In this document: positions 13,510 through 25,328 of the stretch, in pieces
How positions within the stretch are numbered: the stretch's first letter is position 1
How the letters are laid out: each line of letters begins with the position of its first letter
Assembly (NCBI GenBank): GCA_017453665.1
Contig: JAFTEM010000031.1
Coordinates: 8,162-72,161 of the forward strand
DNA from: a bacterium
Lineage (GTDB): Bacteria > Patescibacteria > JAEDAM01 > Absconditabacterales > Absconditicoccaceae
Direction: 5' to 3'
DNA: 64,000 bases
Program-made: the position numbers and the translations under genes
Notes under the pieces: model-generated
Database searches by the model: none
Seen by the model: only the letters and a program-made list of their open reading frames with translations
What the model was told of the DNA's origin: nothing

Positions 13510-14529
13510 ATGGATTTCGTAGAATCAGCTGTAAATTATTTAGAGCAGCAAACAGAAGAATGAGAGAAAATGCTCCAACTGAAAAAAGAGCTAGCAGCAG
13601 ATATCGTAAAGAAATTAGGAGAAAAAACGAACGATCCTATGCTAGAACTTTGGCAAGAATCAGTAACAAACTATTTGGTTTCTGAATGACTTGTCGATGA
13701 TCTAGAGGATATATGAATTTGAATGGTTTTAAAAACTTGAATCAGTTCTCAAGGAGAAGCTCTGAAAGACTATAGAAAAAGAATTAATAATGCTGAAGTC
13801 ATCAAAACAGAAAGCGATTTATTAGCATTAAAACAGTCCATTATGAGTGAAATCGATGGAATACAATCAGCAGAAAAACCTCAAGAACAGCATCAAGAAT
13901 CTTCTAAACCGCAAAGCTCACAAGAGAGACTATCAGCTTCAATCGATATATCTCAATGAGTAGAGGCTTTCTATAATCAGCTGGAGTGAAAAGAGAAACC
14001 TGATATGGTTCCATTTGCATGTGCAATGCAATGATACGAAAAAATGAAAAATCAGTTATGAAATCCGACCTATTTAACAGTTGTTGATTTCTCTAAATCA
14101 AACAAAACAAATAGAATGTTTGTTATTAATATGGCAACGAAAAAAGTAGAATATGCCGTTCCAGTATGACACTGAAAAAATTCATGATGAGAATATGCAA
14201 CAACATTCTCAGATCAAGCATGAACCAATCAATCGAGCTTATGATTTTACAGAACACCTCAGGAAATAACAAAAGCGCATACAAAAAGCTGGAGTGGACT
14301 ATGGATGAATGGAATTGAAGATTCAAATAATAACGCAAAAAATCGTTGAATTTATATGCATCCATGATCAGTTAATTGAAGTGCATGATGTTTTACACTT
14401 CCAAAGCATTCAAAAGAAATAATGAAAACCTTAAAATGAGATTCACTATTATTCGCATATTATCCACAAAAAAAATATTTTGCACAAACGACATTAATTG
14501 ATAATAAACCAGATAGATTAGTAGCTTAG
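13510..14529 (+). CDS. YkuD_2-like murein L,D-transpeptidase with helical N-terminal region
   Basis: 339 residues. The helical N-terminus (1-115) and Gln/Ser linker (about 120-150) precede a C-terminal domain that matches the PF13645 (YkuD_2) pattern: LTVVDFSKSNKTNRMFVI, VGHGKNSGGEYAT, QSSLGFYRTP, GIYMHPGS (His284) and NGSAGCFTLP with the catalytic Cys294, whose Gly293 is TGA. Enzymes of this group form or exchange L,D cross-links in peptidoglycan. The residues expected for catalysis are present. No signal peptide is visible. It begins 21 bp after the M15C gene. Confidence 0.9.
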
Positions 14530-14553
14530 TTTTTATATATTAATTTTGTAAAG

Positions 14554-15633
14554 ATGCCAGAAGAATACATAGGGGTAGAAAGACCTGAAACACTAGACTT
14601 CAAAAAAGATATGCTCGTTCATTTAGAGAATGCAGCATATGAGAAAAATCTAACAAAAATAATTGATGACTCTTTTGAGATGTACGCAACTCCCTTAGAT
14701 TGGAGATTAAAAGGTAAAATGGTTAAATACATCATTGATTGAAAATTAAAATCATGAGAAAACCAAGAAATAGAAAGCTATATAAGAGCAAGAATGGAAC
14801 ACCCAAGTGGATGGAAATTAAAGTATCTTTATGATAATACCTGAAAACCGTTATCAGAAGTACTTTTGGCTATCTATAAAAAAGAATGAAAAAAAGATAC
14901 ACCAACGCCTCCAACTGCCGTAGCTAGCGTACCTCAAACACCTAAAGTAGAACAACCTAAACCAACAGTTCAAACCCCTAAAGTTAAGCCAGTAGAAATT
15001 ACTACATCACAGGTATCAAAACTAGAATCTTGATTAAATGAAGTCTCAAATGTGACCAATAGAATAATTTCAAAAGCAAAAGATGCATTCTGATGAATTA
15101 CATCTAAGGTTTCTGAAATAGCTAATACAGTTTACGATGCATTATCAGACCGGGTAGTAACAACTTTTGCTAACTCTAAAGATGTTCCAAGCGAACTTAT
15201 TCCAACGCTATGAAAAATGTTTAAAGAAGCAGAGAATTGGATGAATACAATATATAGATATTGATGAACAACAAAAAAATGAATCGATTGTTCTGCATTT
15301 GTATCTAGACTTTTATCAATAGGCTTTGGTAACGAATATGTACGTTATACAACAACGACCTTAAAAACTAAATGCGAAAGAATCCCATCAGCAAAAGCAA
15401 GAGCTTGAGATTTACAATTCTCAAATAAAGGAGGTCATGTAGAAATGATTGTAAGTAGACCATGGAAAGAATGAGGAAAGTGGTTTGTAAATACTTTATG
15501 ATCAGCAAACTCAAGGCCATATGATCAAAACGGTAATCGTATCGCCCATTCTTGACCTTGATATAGAAAAAGAGCATTAACAAGTAGCGTATATAGACCT
15601 AATGCATATAAAACAATAATTCAAAACGCTTAG
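14554..15633 (+). CDS. NlpC/P60 cysteine peptidase with Pro-rich linker
   Basis: 359 residues. The N-terminal region (1-115) is helical, followed by a Pro/Thr/Gln/Val-rich linker (about 118-155), a helical spacer and a C-terminal NlpC/P60 domain: RYGGTTKKGIDCSAFV with Cys246 and, 49 residues later, GGHVEMIV with His295, preceded by AGDLQF. This is the catalytic Cys-His arrangement of gamma-D-glutamyl-diamino acid endopeptidases. YGG is written with two TGA codons. Like its two upstream partners it has no signal peptide. It is the last gene of the run. Confidence 0.92.
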
Positions 15634-15735
15634 GAAGTTCATTATTTTTAACAAGCTGCTACTTGATTTTATTTAAAATTTACATAGGATAACAAAGTTA
15701 AGTTTGCCTTAATTTTAGTTAATACATTTAAAGAT

Positions 15736-16200
15736 ATGAAACATAATTGATTTGAAATCAAAGTATCTGATATCCTAAATTCAAAAGTAACTGATACCAT
15801 AGATTTTGAAAATAAACAAATCCAAGATTTAAAAACACTTTCAGAAGACTGAGTCTCATGAACGATAACACTTCAATCACTCGATCATGAATCACTTTTA
15901 GCAACCATAGACCTTGAATGTATACTCCATGAAGTTTGTGACCGCTGCTGAGAGGATTATGATCGTAAAATACAAATAGAAGGTTATACTGCTAAATATG
16001 TAACAGAACAAGATCCTACAATAAAGGATGATGAAGACGAAATCCTTTTTATTGATACAAAAAACGGAGTTATTGATGTAGAGGAGCTTATCTATCATGC
16101 TGTTCAGCTCCAAGAACCTTTCGTTAAATATTGTGAAAAATGTGCAGCTGAACCAATCCCAGAAGCTGATGATTATGATGACTACGAACAATATTCTTAA
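15736..16200 (+). CDS. DUF177 / YceD family protein
   Basis: 154 residues. The DUF177 layout is visible: N-terminal ISxI-type strand region, the CDRCGEDYDRKIQ cysteine pair near residue 75, and a second pair KYCEKCAAEP near the C-terminus (135-140), which together look like a zinc-binding site. In Escherichia coli YceD is linked to 23S rRNA accumulation. In most bacteria this gene precedes rpmF, but no rpmF follows here. The C-terminal tail is unusually acidic (DDYDDYEQYS). Confidence 0.8.
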
Positions 16201-16290
16201 CCTTCATAATCCTTTAATTCCATACCGGAGTTTTTGATTAAAATCGATTTTTTAGTATAATTATGAAAATAATTTATCTAAGAATATCTT

Positions 16291-17514
16291 ATGCAAAAAC
16301 ACCCAATAAAGTTTACAGAAGATTATAAAAAGCAGTTATATATAACAGGGCTATTCCTTGTTTTTTCTATTATTGTTTTAGCTTTTGCTGATTTATGAAT
16401 ATTCGATTTTATTAGAGACTATGATATTTGATTATCAATCCTTTCATGATTATGTATTATTCTTTGGTGTATAACTCGAATAAAAAAAAGAAACAAAATA
16501 AGAAATAGAATAAGAAAACTAGTTCACTTTACTCCTCCAGAATGATATACAGCAGCCGAAATTGCTGTACTGGATCAACGAGGACCAACTGGAAAAATAT
16601 TTCCTGCAATGCTATATGAACGAATAGCAAATGGGAATATTAGAATCTGAGAAGATAGAAATTGAGAGCTTTTTTTTGAAAAAATAACAGAAAACCCAGT
16701 CCTTTTCTTTGATTCGAAATTTTTAATGACATGATATCAAGCCTATAATCTTGATCCAGAACATGATTTTCGAGAAATGTGCTTTAAAACAAGAAATCGT
16801 GTATATCTAAAAATGATTAATAGACTTCCTGAATTAGAAAGGCTTCCGAATGATTTTTTTTACAAAATCGAAAGAGAGTGTACAGATCGAAGAAAATACA
16901 AAAATGAGAAAAGATATTTTTGAAATATTTATGCAGAGGCCGCATACCGGAGTGTGATATGATTTTCTCTTTGTTTTCTATGATTTATGATAACAAATTA
17001 TTTTTCGATAGTTCTTTGAATATGGAGTATTTTAAGAGCTTTTTCGCTATGCCTTGATAATATAAAATGAAGTCAGCGCTTTTATCTTAACAAAAAATGA
17101 GAGAAACTCTTAGAAGAAGTTCGATGATTTAAAAAATATTTGTTAGCAGTAGATAGCGAAAAATTGAAAGTAGTCTTAAAAGAAGATCCTCTGTATTTCG
17201 AAAAAATACTTCCATATGCAATCGCGTTTTGAATAGGGGATTCACGAGCAGAAAAATGTTTTCAACATATTGAATACAGAGAGACTTGAGAGATAGTAAG
17301 TGAAAAAATGTATAATGATAGTCTAGCACTTCAGCCAATATTTAGTAATGTTGTTGATCTACCATCATTTATCCGTTTTATGAACTATTACTATAAAACC
17401 AAAAAAGATAAAACCTTAGAATTATCTACACTAAAGAAGAATAAAGAAGTTAATATGATAAAAACAATGCAAGAATACTCAAATAAAAAAGAGCTCTATA
17501 AGAAATATCTCTAA
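16291..17514 (+). CDS. DUF2207-like membrane protein
   Basis: 407 residues. Two N-terminal transmembrane segments (about 17-37 and 45-62) are followed by a cytoplasmic part with FTPPEGYTAAEIAVLDQRG, two more membrane segments (about 225-265) and a C-terminal region with ILPYAIAFGIGD. The PPEGxTPAE start and the LPYAiAFG motif are typical of the C-terminal half of DUF2207 membrane proteins. The extracytoplasmic N-terminal domain of the full-length family is absent, so this is a short version. Function of the family is not known. A terminator follows directly. Confidence 0.75.
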
Positions 17515-17544
17515 AAAAAATCAATTAAAAAAATCAATTAAAAA

Positions 17545-17582
17545 AATCCTGAGAAGCAAAGATTATTCCCAGGATTTTTTTT
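17545..17582 (+). terminator. Rho-independent terminator after the DUF2207-like gene
   Basis: The arms AATCCTG and CAGGATT are followed by eight T. An A-run precedes the hairpin, so it may also serve the convergent gene that ends at 17586. Confidence 0.85.
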
Positions 17583-17585
17583 ATA

Positions 17586-20246
17586 TTAATGTCTTTCAAA
17601 CCAAGCTCTAACAGATTCTGTGAACCCCATTCTTCTATTCATCGCTTTCACAAATCCTTGCATAAGTAATGGATTCTTTAGAAGTTCTTTTTCTTCATGT
17701 TCAGTGAGCTGATGATAGGCATATCAAGCCCCTCATCTTCCTCCGGTTCTCAAAAGATTTGAATTAATTACTCCTGCTTTTGTTTTTACAATTCCTAAGA
17801 ATCTATTATGCATAATATTCCTTCAATTAAGAGCATCTCTTCTAATGTATCAAAATTTACCATTTTCATCTAAGATATAAAGATTTCAAGTAATGGAATC
17901 CACAACTCCAAAATTACTACGTCTAATCTTAGAATTTTCTCTCATCTTGTTGATTAAATTGCTATATACAGCTTCAACAATATCTCTTTCAACTCAGTCA
18001 AATATTCTCACTTTATGAACTCTTGTATTTAAGATTTTTCATAAATCCTTTGATACGAGAGGATTTTCAAGTTGAGGATTATTAACAGTGAAAGTATTGT
18101 TTTTTAAACTAATTTCAGTAGCTCATACAGTAGTTGTAAAATCAAATTTTGTTACATTTTTAATATTAAGAATCTTCTTAATAGGAGAAGTCCAGAAAGA
18201 GGTTGGTAATTCTGTTCTATTTTCAGAACGAAATCCATTCCAGATACTTCTTTTAGTACTTTTTTGGTAATCTCTATGAAGATGATTCATTGCATACGCA
18301 AAATGCTTTACGATTCCATCAATTCATTCTTGTAAACTATTATGCATGCTAATATCATTAAATTGATTAGTAGTTTGAAATAGTTTTTCATTAAAGAGAG
18401 TAGTGGTCGTTTGTCTAAAAGGAGCTCTTGTTTCATAATCAATAGTATTAAGTACAATATTATTATTTTCGAGCTTTATCTCATGCATTCCTCTAGGATT
18501 GGCTTCTTGAAAATAGCTGAGTTTCATGTGCTTTTCATTAGCAAGTTGGAGTAATCCTTTATAAAGATTATAAACCATATGTACCCTAACTTTATTTTCT
18601 CAAATAGAAGGTTCTCTTAGTATTCTACGAGCTAAACTTGAAGGATCCCAATCTCATGATTGGAGAACAAGTGTTTCTCATCAGGCAATCTTAAGCTCAA
18701 CTCAAAGTTTATTATTCTGTGCAACATCAATCTTCATATCATATTTAATAGGTCATTTATTAACCGGATTGTTTTTATTAGTTGTAATAAGATTAACACT
18801 CTGATCTTTAAATTCTTTAGAGGACCCAGCAAAAAATCTCATAAAATTCTCATCTTTGTTACGAAATACTTGCCACCAACGCTTCTTTTCCATTTTTGTC
18901 TCTTTATCATTGAATCCAGAATCTACAGCATTTCTCACTGTTTGATTATCCCTTTTATTATTTTCTATATCAACAAGATAATTTGAAAGTGCAGCTTTGA
19001 TTGCTGTTTCATTTGTAAGATTACTAAGTATTCTATCGATTTGGGTATTGAAATAGTTCTTTGATTCTTCTTGAAAATGGTCATGAACATATTGCCTATA
19101 GGTCTGTGGAGTCCTTGTTGTATTTGCGTTTTTGTTCCGACCTCTTCCATCAGCAGTAAACCAGTTGCTAAAATCAGTATAATTGCAGTAATGTTCTAAG
19201 CAAGCTGCTAGTCATCTTCTATCATGAGTTCAAGTTGGATAAGGAATATATGGGAGTGTGGTATAGGTTACATCTAATACCCTTCTGTAAAAATCTTCCT
19301 TTTGCTCATCACTCAATCAATTAAAAATAGGACTATTTATACGTGAAACACTACGTTCTATTCAATCCCTTAATATTTTAGCTTCCTCGTTTTCAAAAGT
19401 ATTTAAAAGTTGAGCTCAAATAACATTACCTCCTAAAGTATTATATTCATCCATTTCTCTTCTACGTTCAGTTGCGTTACTAGGACCTCACTCAGTTAAA
19501 CTTAAGGAGAATGCTTTATTTAATGCGATATTAACTCAAGTATGTTGATGACTATGATATTTACCAGTAATAGAAAGCTTTAATGCCTTTGAGATATCAA
19601 TATTACTTGGGCTAACGCTCATTCAAGAGAAATCATAGCTATGTGTCGCACTATTAAATGTAACATTAGAAAGAGTGACGGTTACTCAATTAACTTGTAT
19701 TTCATAATTATTTCAAGATTTTTTAAGTGGATTTCAGTCTCAATCACATAATTCAAATTCATCTGGAACTGGTGTTCAGAATAATGAAACATTAACAGTT
19801 TGTACAGTTCATCAAGGAACAGTATATCAGTTAATTCAACAAGTAATATTTGTTAAATTTGATGTAAGATCGAATTGTCTTGCTATGGTTAAAAAGTCGA
19901 GATATTCGGTATGTCTACGACCAATATTAGTATTTCTCGATAATCTATTATATAATCTACGTTCGTCTTCATAAGGATCTCTTCCTCTTCAAGTAGGTGC
20001 TGCAGGAATAGCACGTAATTCATTGTTAATATCAGTTAAAAGACTTCAGTTAAGTCTAGCTTCTATTGTTGCAAGTTTATTAAGAATATCATTATCAATA
20101 AATAGATCCTTTCAATTTGATAATGTAGAAGAAAGATTAAGCGCTGTTTTATTTACAAGTGTTTCAATAGCTAATCATTCTCTTGTATTATCTAACGTTT
20201 CTCAACTCGTTCTAAGGTGTTGATTTGCTCAACTGTTATCAACCAT
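17586..20246 (-). CDS. 886-residue protein of unknown function
   Basis: The frame runs unbroken from ATG at 20246 to TAA, with many TGA glycines concentrated in the N-terminal half. The N-terminus (1-130) is helical and rich in Asn and Thr. The middle (about 150-290) is Gly/Thr/Val-rich with alternating hydrophobics and looks like beta-structure. The rest is mixed and ends with a basic helix. Near residue 330 it has PYIPYPTGTHDRRGLAACLEH, and repeated Trp/His-containing segments follow. No signal peptide, membrane segment or known domain was recognised. It is flanked by terminators or promoters of other units and so is probably monocistronic. A secreted or structural role cannot be shown. Confidence 0.8.
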
Positions 20247-20462
20247 GGCATAAATATAGAATATAAACCTTATTCTAAGTATAAAGAGAAATTAATAAAA
20301 ATCAAAAAATCGATCATTTTAATGCATCTTTCATTAAAAAAGAAAAATTTGGAAAACCACAGCTATGAATTAATATATTTTACTCTTGATTTGTAGAAGT
20401 AAATATCTATATACTACCTTGTAATACAAAGTACTGATATTTTATATTTGTAGAGTAAATGA

Positions 20463-20798
20463 ATGTACGATAAAGATAACATAGCTGTTCAGATGAGAAA
20501 AGGGATTTTAGAGTATCTCATACTCCTTATCATCAGCAAATGAGAGGTCTATGCTTCTGACATTATAGCAGTCTTGCAAAAATATGGACTACTAATTGTA
20601 GAGTGAACCCTATATCCTCTACTTTCACGTCTTAAAAAAGATGAGTTATTAACTTATTCTCGAGTTGAATCAACAAGTTGACCACCAAGAAAATATTATA
20701 AACTCACTCCTTTAGGGAAAGAAGTGATGCAAAAAATGGAATTTACTCGAAATCAACTAAATACAGCAATTTCATGAATAAAAGACTTTAAATCATAA
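20463..20798 (+). CDS. PadR family transcriptional regulator
   Basis: 111 residues, a winged-helix regulator of the short PadR type. The signature runs MRKGILEYLILLII, VYASDIIAVLQ, VEGTLYPLLSRLKKDELL, then SGPPRKYYKLTPLGKE for the wing. The stop lies 11 bp before the start of a membrane protein gene whose N-terminus looks like a HAAS (DUF1700) helix bundle. PadR-HAAS pairs are a known arrangement in which the regulator controls its partner and itself. The ligand is unknown. Confidence 0.92.
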
Positions 20799-20809
20799 TC
20801 TAAGAAATA

Positions 20810-22780
20810 ATGAAAAATCTCAAAATTAACTGAAAAATATTTTCTCTTGATGATAATGTTCGTAAATTCTTAAGTGACTATATTGAAAGATTAAATGAAT
20901 TCGTAAAAACCAATAAGATAGATGTAGAACTTCATCAAGATATCCTCCAAAGATTATCAGATAAAATAGAAGAAGCTTCTAAGAATTGAAAATTATCTCA
21001 AAAACAAGCAATCAAAATAGTAAATGATCTTTGAGAGGCTGATGAAATCTTTTCTTCTGATGTTATAGATGCTCCAACTGTAAAAGAAAACGAATGTATA
21101 AAAGATAGAAAACCATACGAAAAATGGCAAAAAACAAAACGAACAAGGCCAAGAGATGAATCAATACTTCTATGAGTTTGTGCGATGTTATGAAACATAA
21201 CAAAGATTAACGCATGGGTTCGAAGGATTCTTATTTTATTGCTATTAGCTTTAAATATCGAATGATTTTCTTTTTTCTTATGTTTTGTGTATGTTATGTT
21301 TGCCATCATCTTTCCAATAAAAGAAAAAGATTATCATCATTGCTCTATGTTAAAATATCGTCTTATCCAAATATGGGATTTAAGATTGGCTTTATCAAAT
21401 ATAATAAAATGGTTTCGAAAACTGATAAGAATAACCACAACAAAAGTTCTTCCAAAATTACGAATCTTTGTACTAAAACTCTGTAAATCCATTCGAAGGA
21501 TTTTTAAGCGAGCAATTCTTGTAATTTGGACGTTGTTTTTACTCTGAATAATTGTTTTCTTATGAGTTGTGCTTTATTATCTTATTGGCTGATATATAGT
21601 TTCAAATATCGATTATGCTTCTTTATTCCCTTTTATTACAAAGATTTGAGTTGCTTTTTGAATACTTTCAGCTTTTCTTCTTTTCCTTGCTTCATTGTGA
21701 AAATTAATAAAACAAAAGCTCTCAACAACATCAACCATACTCATTGCAATCATTTCTTGAGTGTTAGCAATAATTATAGCCTTTATTAGTATCTCCGAAA
21801 TTAAACAACTCTTTTGAGAATATAATCAATCACTTACAAGAGAACTTGAAATACAAAATTTAGAGAACGACCAAGAAATACAAATCATGTTTACAAGCTT
21901 CGATAAACAATGAATCTCAAATATCTTTTTTAATCGACCATGATTTGTTAATCTTCATCCATCAGCTAACAATGAAATAAAAGTTATTTATAGCTTCGAA
22001 TTCAGAAATTGAAAAAAAGAAAATGTTTTAAAAGCTATGGAAAATATTTCAGAAATTACTTACGAACGACAATGAAATCTACTCTATTTCTCATTTGATA
22101 ATAATAGATTATTTAAAGATATCACGCCAATAACACCTATTAACATAAGAATTGATCTTTATATGCCAAAAAATCTAACATTTAAACTTTTAAATGTAGG
22201 ATATGCAGCAGATAGAATAGAATTTCCTGTCTGGTCTCAGCATTATTATCATAGCTGCGAATCAATAGCCTATAATAAGATTACCGATAATTTTATATGT
22301 AATCAAGAAATTTCAAGAGAAGATAAATATACTATAGCTTCTAATTATTTAAAAGCTAATGCTGATGTTGAAGTTCCTCTAAAAGGATTAAATGAAAATC
22401 GAAGTATGTCTAGAGATAAGGAAAACTATTGGTATCTCGACTCAATCAATATCATAGATGAAGAAAATTTGCTAGCAAAGTTTTCAGATAAATTCTTTAA
22501 TTTCTTTATAGATATCAAATATGTTGTAGACGAAGAGACAGCTGAGTTTAAAATCCTTTCAACAAATATCCAAAATCTAGAACAAAAAGGTCCAATGGAC
22601 GAGGAAAGGATGAAATACTATGAATGATGGGGAAATCTCACACAATTTGAAATCCAGATGAAAGAAGATGTTGATTATGAAAACCGAGCGCTTAAGCAGA
22701 AAATTAGTGAATTGGAAGCTCAACTTAATGAATTAAATGAACAATTAAACCAAAATCAATTATCTGAAAATGCAAAATAA
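20810..22780 (+). CDS. HAAS-like N-terminus fused to a multi-pass membrane protein
   Basis: 656 residues. The first 85 residues form a helical unit (FLSDYIERLNEFV, DILQRLSDKIEEA, SQKQAIKIVNDLGEADEIF) resembling the HAAS/DUF1700 domain usually paired with PadR regulators. A basic linker follows, then several membrane segments (about 135-170, 240-265, 275-300, 310-330). The C-terminal 320 residues are soluble, with strand-like sequence and a closing Gln/Asn/Glu coiled coil. It is translated just downstream of padR. The domain architecture suggests a membrane stress or envelope sensor, but the soluble domain is not recognised. Confidence 0.82.
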
Positions 22781-22832
22781 AAGCGCTATTGCATAAAGAA
22801 AAACTTGAAAAATACCCATAAAAAAATAAGAG

Positions 22833-22864
22833 TATAGCAAGTAGATTTTACTTGCTATATTCTT
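22833..22864. terminator. Hairpin terminator after the padR operon
   Basis: The arms TATAGCAAGTA and TACTTGCTATA form a perfect 11-bp stem, followed by TTCTTTT. The next gene starts only 3 bp later, so the hairpin also lies in its leader. Confidence 0.8.
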
Positions 22865-22866
22865 TT

Positions 22867-24498
22867 ATGCAAAAAATAAAAATATCATCACTAATATTCC
22901 TTTTCTGAATTACATTTTTGTCACTTCCAACCTTTGCAACTGATCAAAAAGATCGAAGGGTCGTTGATTCATGTCGTGTCTTAAGTTCACATTTTAAAGT
23001 ATTGATTCAAAATGGAAATCTAATAGAGGGTATAAAAACACCAGAAGAAGCAAGTTATTTTATTGATGACTGAGAATTAAAAGCAAGTTCTACTTCATAT
23101 TTTGTTGATTATGAAGAAAATTCAAAAGTTCTTACACTCGTTAAATGACCAAAAGACCCACAGTGAAGTACTGTTGATTTTAATAGTGCAAAAGTTATTT
23201 GAAAAATAAAACTTCCTAAAGATTTTCAAAACGTTCAGGTTCGTTTCTTTAAAGAATCAACGATAATTATATTCGCAGAACATTATGATGCAGATTGAAA
23301 AATCGAGACAGTAGCGCTTTTCTATGATCTATCAGATGATAAGCTTACAGCATCCTATTATTTTGCAAATACTTGAAAACTTGTCAAACTTCATGTACAA
23401 AATGGAAAACTCTACCTAGTAACAAATTCGGAATTATCAAAAACTATGGCTGAGAATTTTATAAAAAAAGATTGAGATCTTCCATCTATCTTCCCTAAAT
23501 TTTCTGAAGGATTAAAACTTGGATTGATAACAAATGAAAAGACCTCAGTTTGTAAAAATTATAAATATCTCTATAAGCCAAGTGATCAAATGCCTTCATT
23601 CTGGAATATAGTAGTAATTAATTTGAATAATCTAAAAAACACAAAAGAATTCCTTTATTATATCGGAACCTTATCACAATTCCAGTTTGCGGAGAAATCA
23701 ATGTATCTTAGTATAGAATGAGATAATTGAACAACAATAGTTCAAAAATTCTGACTTGATCCAAAAATCAATGCACAATCTTCTTATATCCTTTCATGAG
23801 AACTCTTAAATAATTGAATTCTAACATACGAATTAAAAAGTGCTTTTATAACAGTTCAATCTTCGTGAAAGTTAAACGTTTATACGCTTACAACCATGAA
23901 CGAAAACTTTGAAGTAGAGGAGGAGCTAGAAATTTATTCATGAACAGAAGATTTTGATGTCGTTGAATATCAATGAACGACAGTATTTCTAAAGAATAAA
24001 GAAAAAGCAATTGCTGTAGCAGAGCGATGAGAAGGTTGATCACTAAAGCATGAACCATTAGAACTCCCAATAAAAAACCATCATTATTTTCTTATTAGCT
24101 GAAGTCCTATGGTATTACTTGATTGAGAGCAAAGGAATAATAAAATTTATTTTTCTCTTCTAGAAAAAGATAAACCACAATGAGTATTTAGAAATCTTTA
24201 CACATCAGCCTATGCAAATCCATGAACACTATGAAATAATTTCTCATGGAACCAGGAAACCCAAACACTCATTTTCTCGGCTACTATGGAATCAGAAGAA
24301 TGACCATCAACATTGATAAAAGCAATACAAGTTCCAAGTAACTGAAGAATAAAAGAGATAATGGCAAGAACATATAATAATCCAACCTTTAGAGTTATTG
24401 ATAAATTTCAAGAGTTTTCATACGTAATAACAGAGGATTTATTTGATATGTTTATTCCTTCAAATCCAATGGCTATGAGGGTTCTACCAAGATGATAA
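22867..24498 (+). CDS. Secreted beta-propeller-like protein
   Basis: 543 residues. A signal peptide is clear: MQKIKISSLIFLFGITFLSL followed by PTFA-T. The mature protein is almost all beta-type sequence with recurring blocks that end in GxxxxxxYxL or VFxxx, and it closes with MRVLPRG. The block around residues 310-370 (strands ending in NVYTLTTMNE and VVEYQGTTVFLKN) recalls the repeats of the Beta_propel family (PF09826). That assignment is tentative. Starting right after a terminator, it must have its own promoter within or upstream of the hairpin. Confidence 0.78.
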
Positions 24499-24516
24499 AA
24501 ATACTCAAAACTTAAG

Positions 24517-24544
24517 TTGAAAAAAAGCTAGAAATTAGTATACT
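24517..24544 (+). promoter_or_regulatory. Promoter of tRNA-Trp
   Basis: TTGAAA (24517-24522), a 16-bp spacer and TATACT (24539-24544), about 20 bp before the tRNA. This is a good sigma70-type match. Confidence 0.75.
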
Positions 24545-24563
24545 GCATTTCGTACACTGTTTT

Positions 24564-24635
24564 AGGGATTTAGCTCAGTGGTAGAGCGGGAGTCTCCAAA
24601 GCTCCGCGTCGGGGGTTCAATTCCCTCAATCCCTG
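24564..24635 (+). tRNA. tRNA-Trp, anticodon CCA
   Basis: A full cloverleaf can be folded by eye: 7-bp acceptor AGGGATT/AATCCCT, D arm GCTC-GAGC, anticodon stem GGAGT/GCTCC around loop CTCCAAA, T arm GGGGG TTCAATT CCCTC, and discriminator G73, which is usual for bacterial tRNA-Trp. CCA is not encoded. The CCA anticodon reads only UGG, consistent with UGA being left for a tRNA-Gly(UCA) elsewhere in the genome. Confidence 0.95.
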
Positions 24636-24661
24636 GATTGAGTCTTTAATAAACTCTAATC

Positions 24662-24691
24662 AAGGTTTTACCACAACGGTAAGCCTTTTTT
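24662..24691 (+). terminator. Terminator after tRNA-Trp
   Basis: AAGGTTTTACC pairs with GGTAAGCCTT and is followed by TTTTT. Confidence 0.8.
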
Positions 24692-24742
24692 GGTTATTAA
24701 CAAAAATGTTTAATATTTACCTATAAGAATTCTTCTGATAAT

Positions 24743-24800
24743 TTGAAAAAAATAAAAATATGAACTATAATTGAGATGCTATAAAAAGTATCTCAATTTT
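24743..24800 (+). promoter_or_regulatory. Promoter followed at once by a terminator-like hairpin
   Basis: TTGAAA (24743-24748), a 17-bp spacer and TATAAT (24766-24771) form a consensus promoter. From 24771 the sequence forms TTGAGAT / ATCTCAA with a 12-base loop and a T-run. A transcript would begin with or inside this hairpin, about 80 bases before the membrane protein gene at 24856. It could be a 5' stabilising hairpin, an attenuator, or the source of a very short RNA. Confidence 0.6.
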
Positions 24801-24855
24801 TGAAAAATCTAGATATATACTTATTTAAATGTTTTATTTATTTATAAACAAAAAC

Positions 24856-25305
24856 ATGAAAGAAAAGAAATCATTCATGGAAAAACACCTGCCAACTTTT
24901 TCTAGTGATGGATTTATTACATGGATTAAGAATCTATTCTCTTGAGCAAATATTTTGGCATTAATTATTTCTGTATTTAGTGTCTGGGGATATATGATTC
25001 GGACTAACTTTATAAATCTTCTTTTTTGATTACTTTGAGAAGATGCACTTAGACGAGATTATCGTTGAATTTACGAATTGTTTGAAAATGTATATACAAG
25101 TGCATGAGCATTTGTAGCATGCATTATTATTACCTCATTTATTTTTTCTCAATACATAAATTATAAGAATAAGAGATTAACTACATGGCATTTTATAGTC
25201 ATGTGAATTATTTTTACATTAATTGTCTTGCCATTCTTTTGGCATGGATGAGTTATTGATTATGTGCGAGAATTGTTTTGATATGATTACAATTGTCATC
25301 ATTAA
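24856..25305 (+). CDS. Small three-pass membrane protein
   Basis: 149 residues. After a charged start (MKEKKSFMEKHLP) there are transmembrane segments at about 28-55, 85-107 and 122-140, and the protein ends in YNCHH. TGA supplies most glycines. An in-frame ATG lies 27 bp upstream at 24829, but the later start gives a more usual charged N-terminus. It is the first gene of a four-gene cell-surface cluster. Function unknown. Confidence 0.75.
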
Positions 25306-25328
25306 TTTTATTTGTTAATTTATAAATT

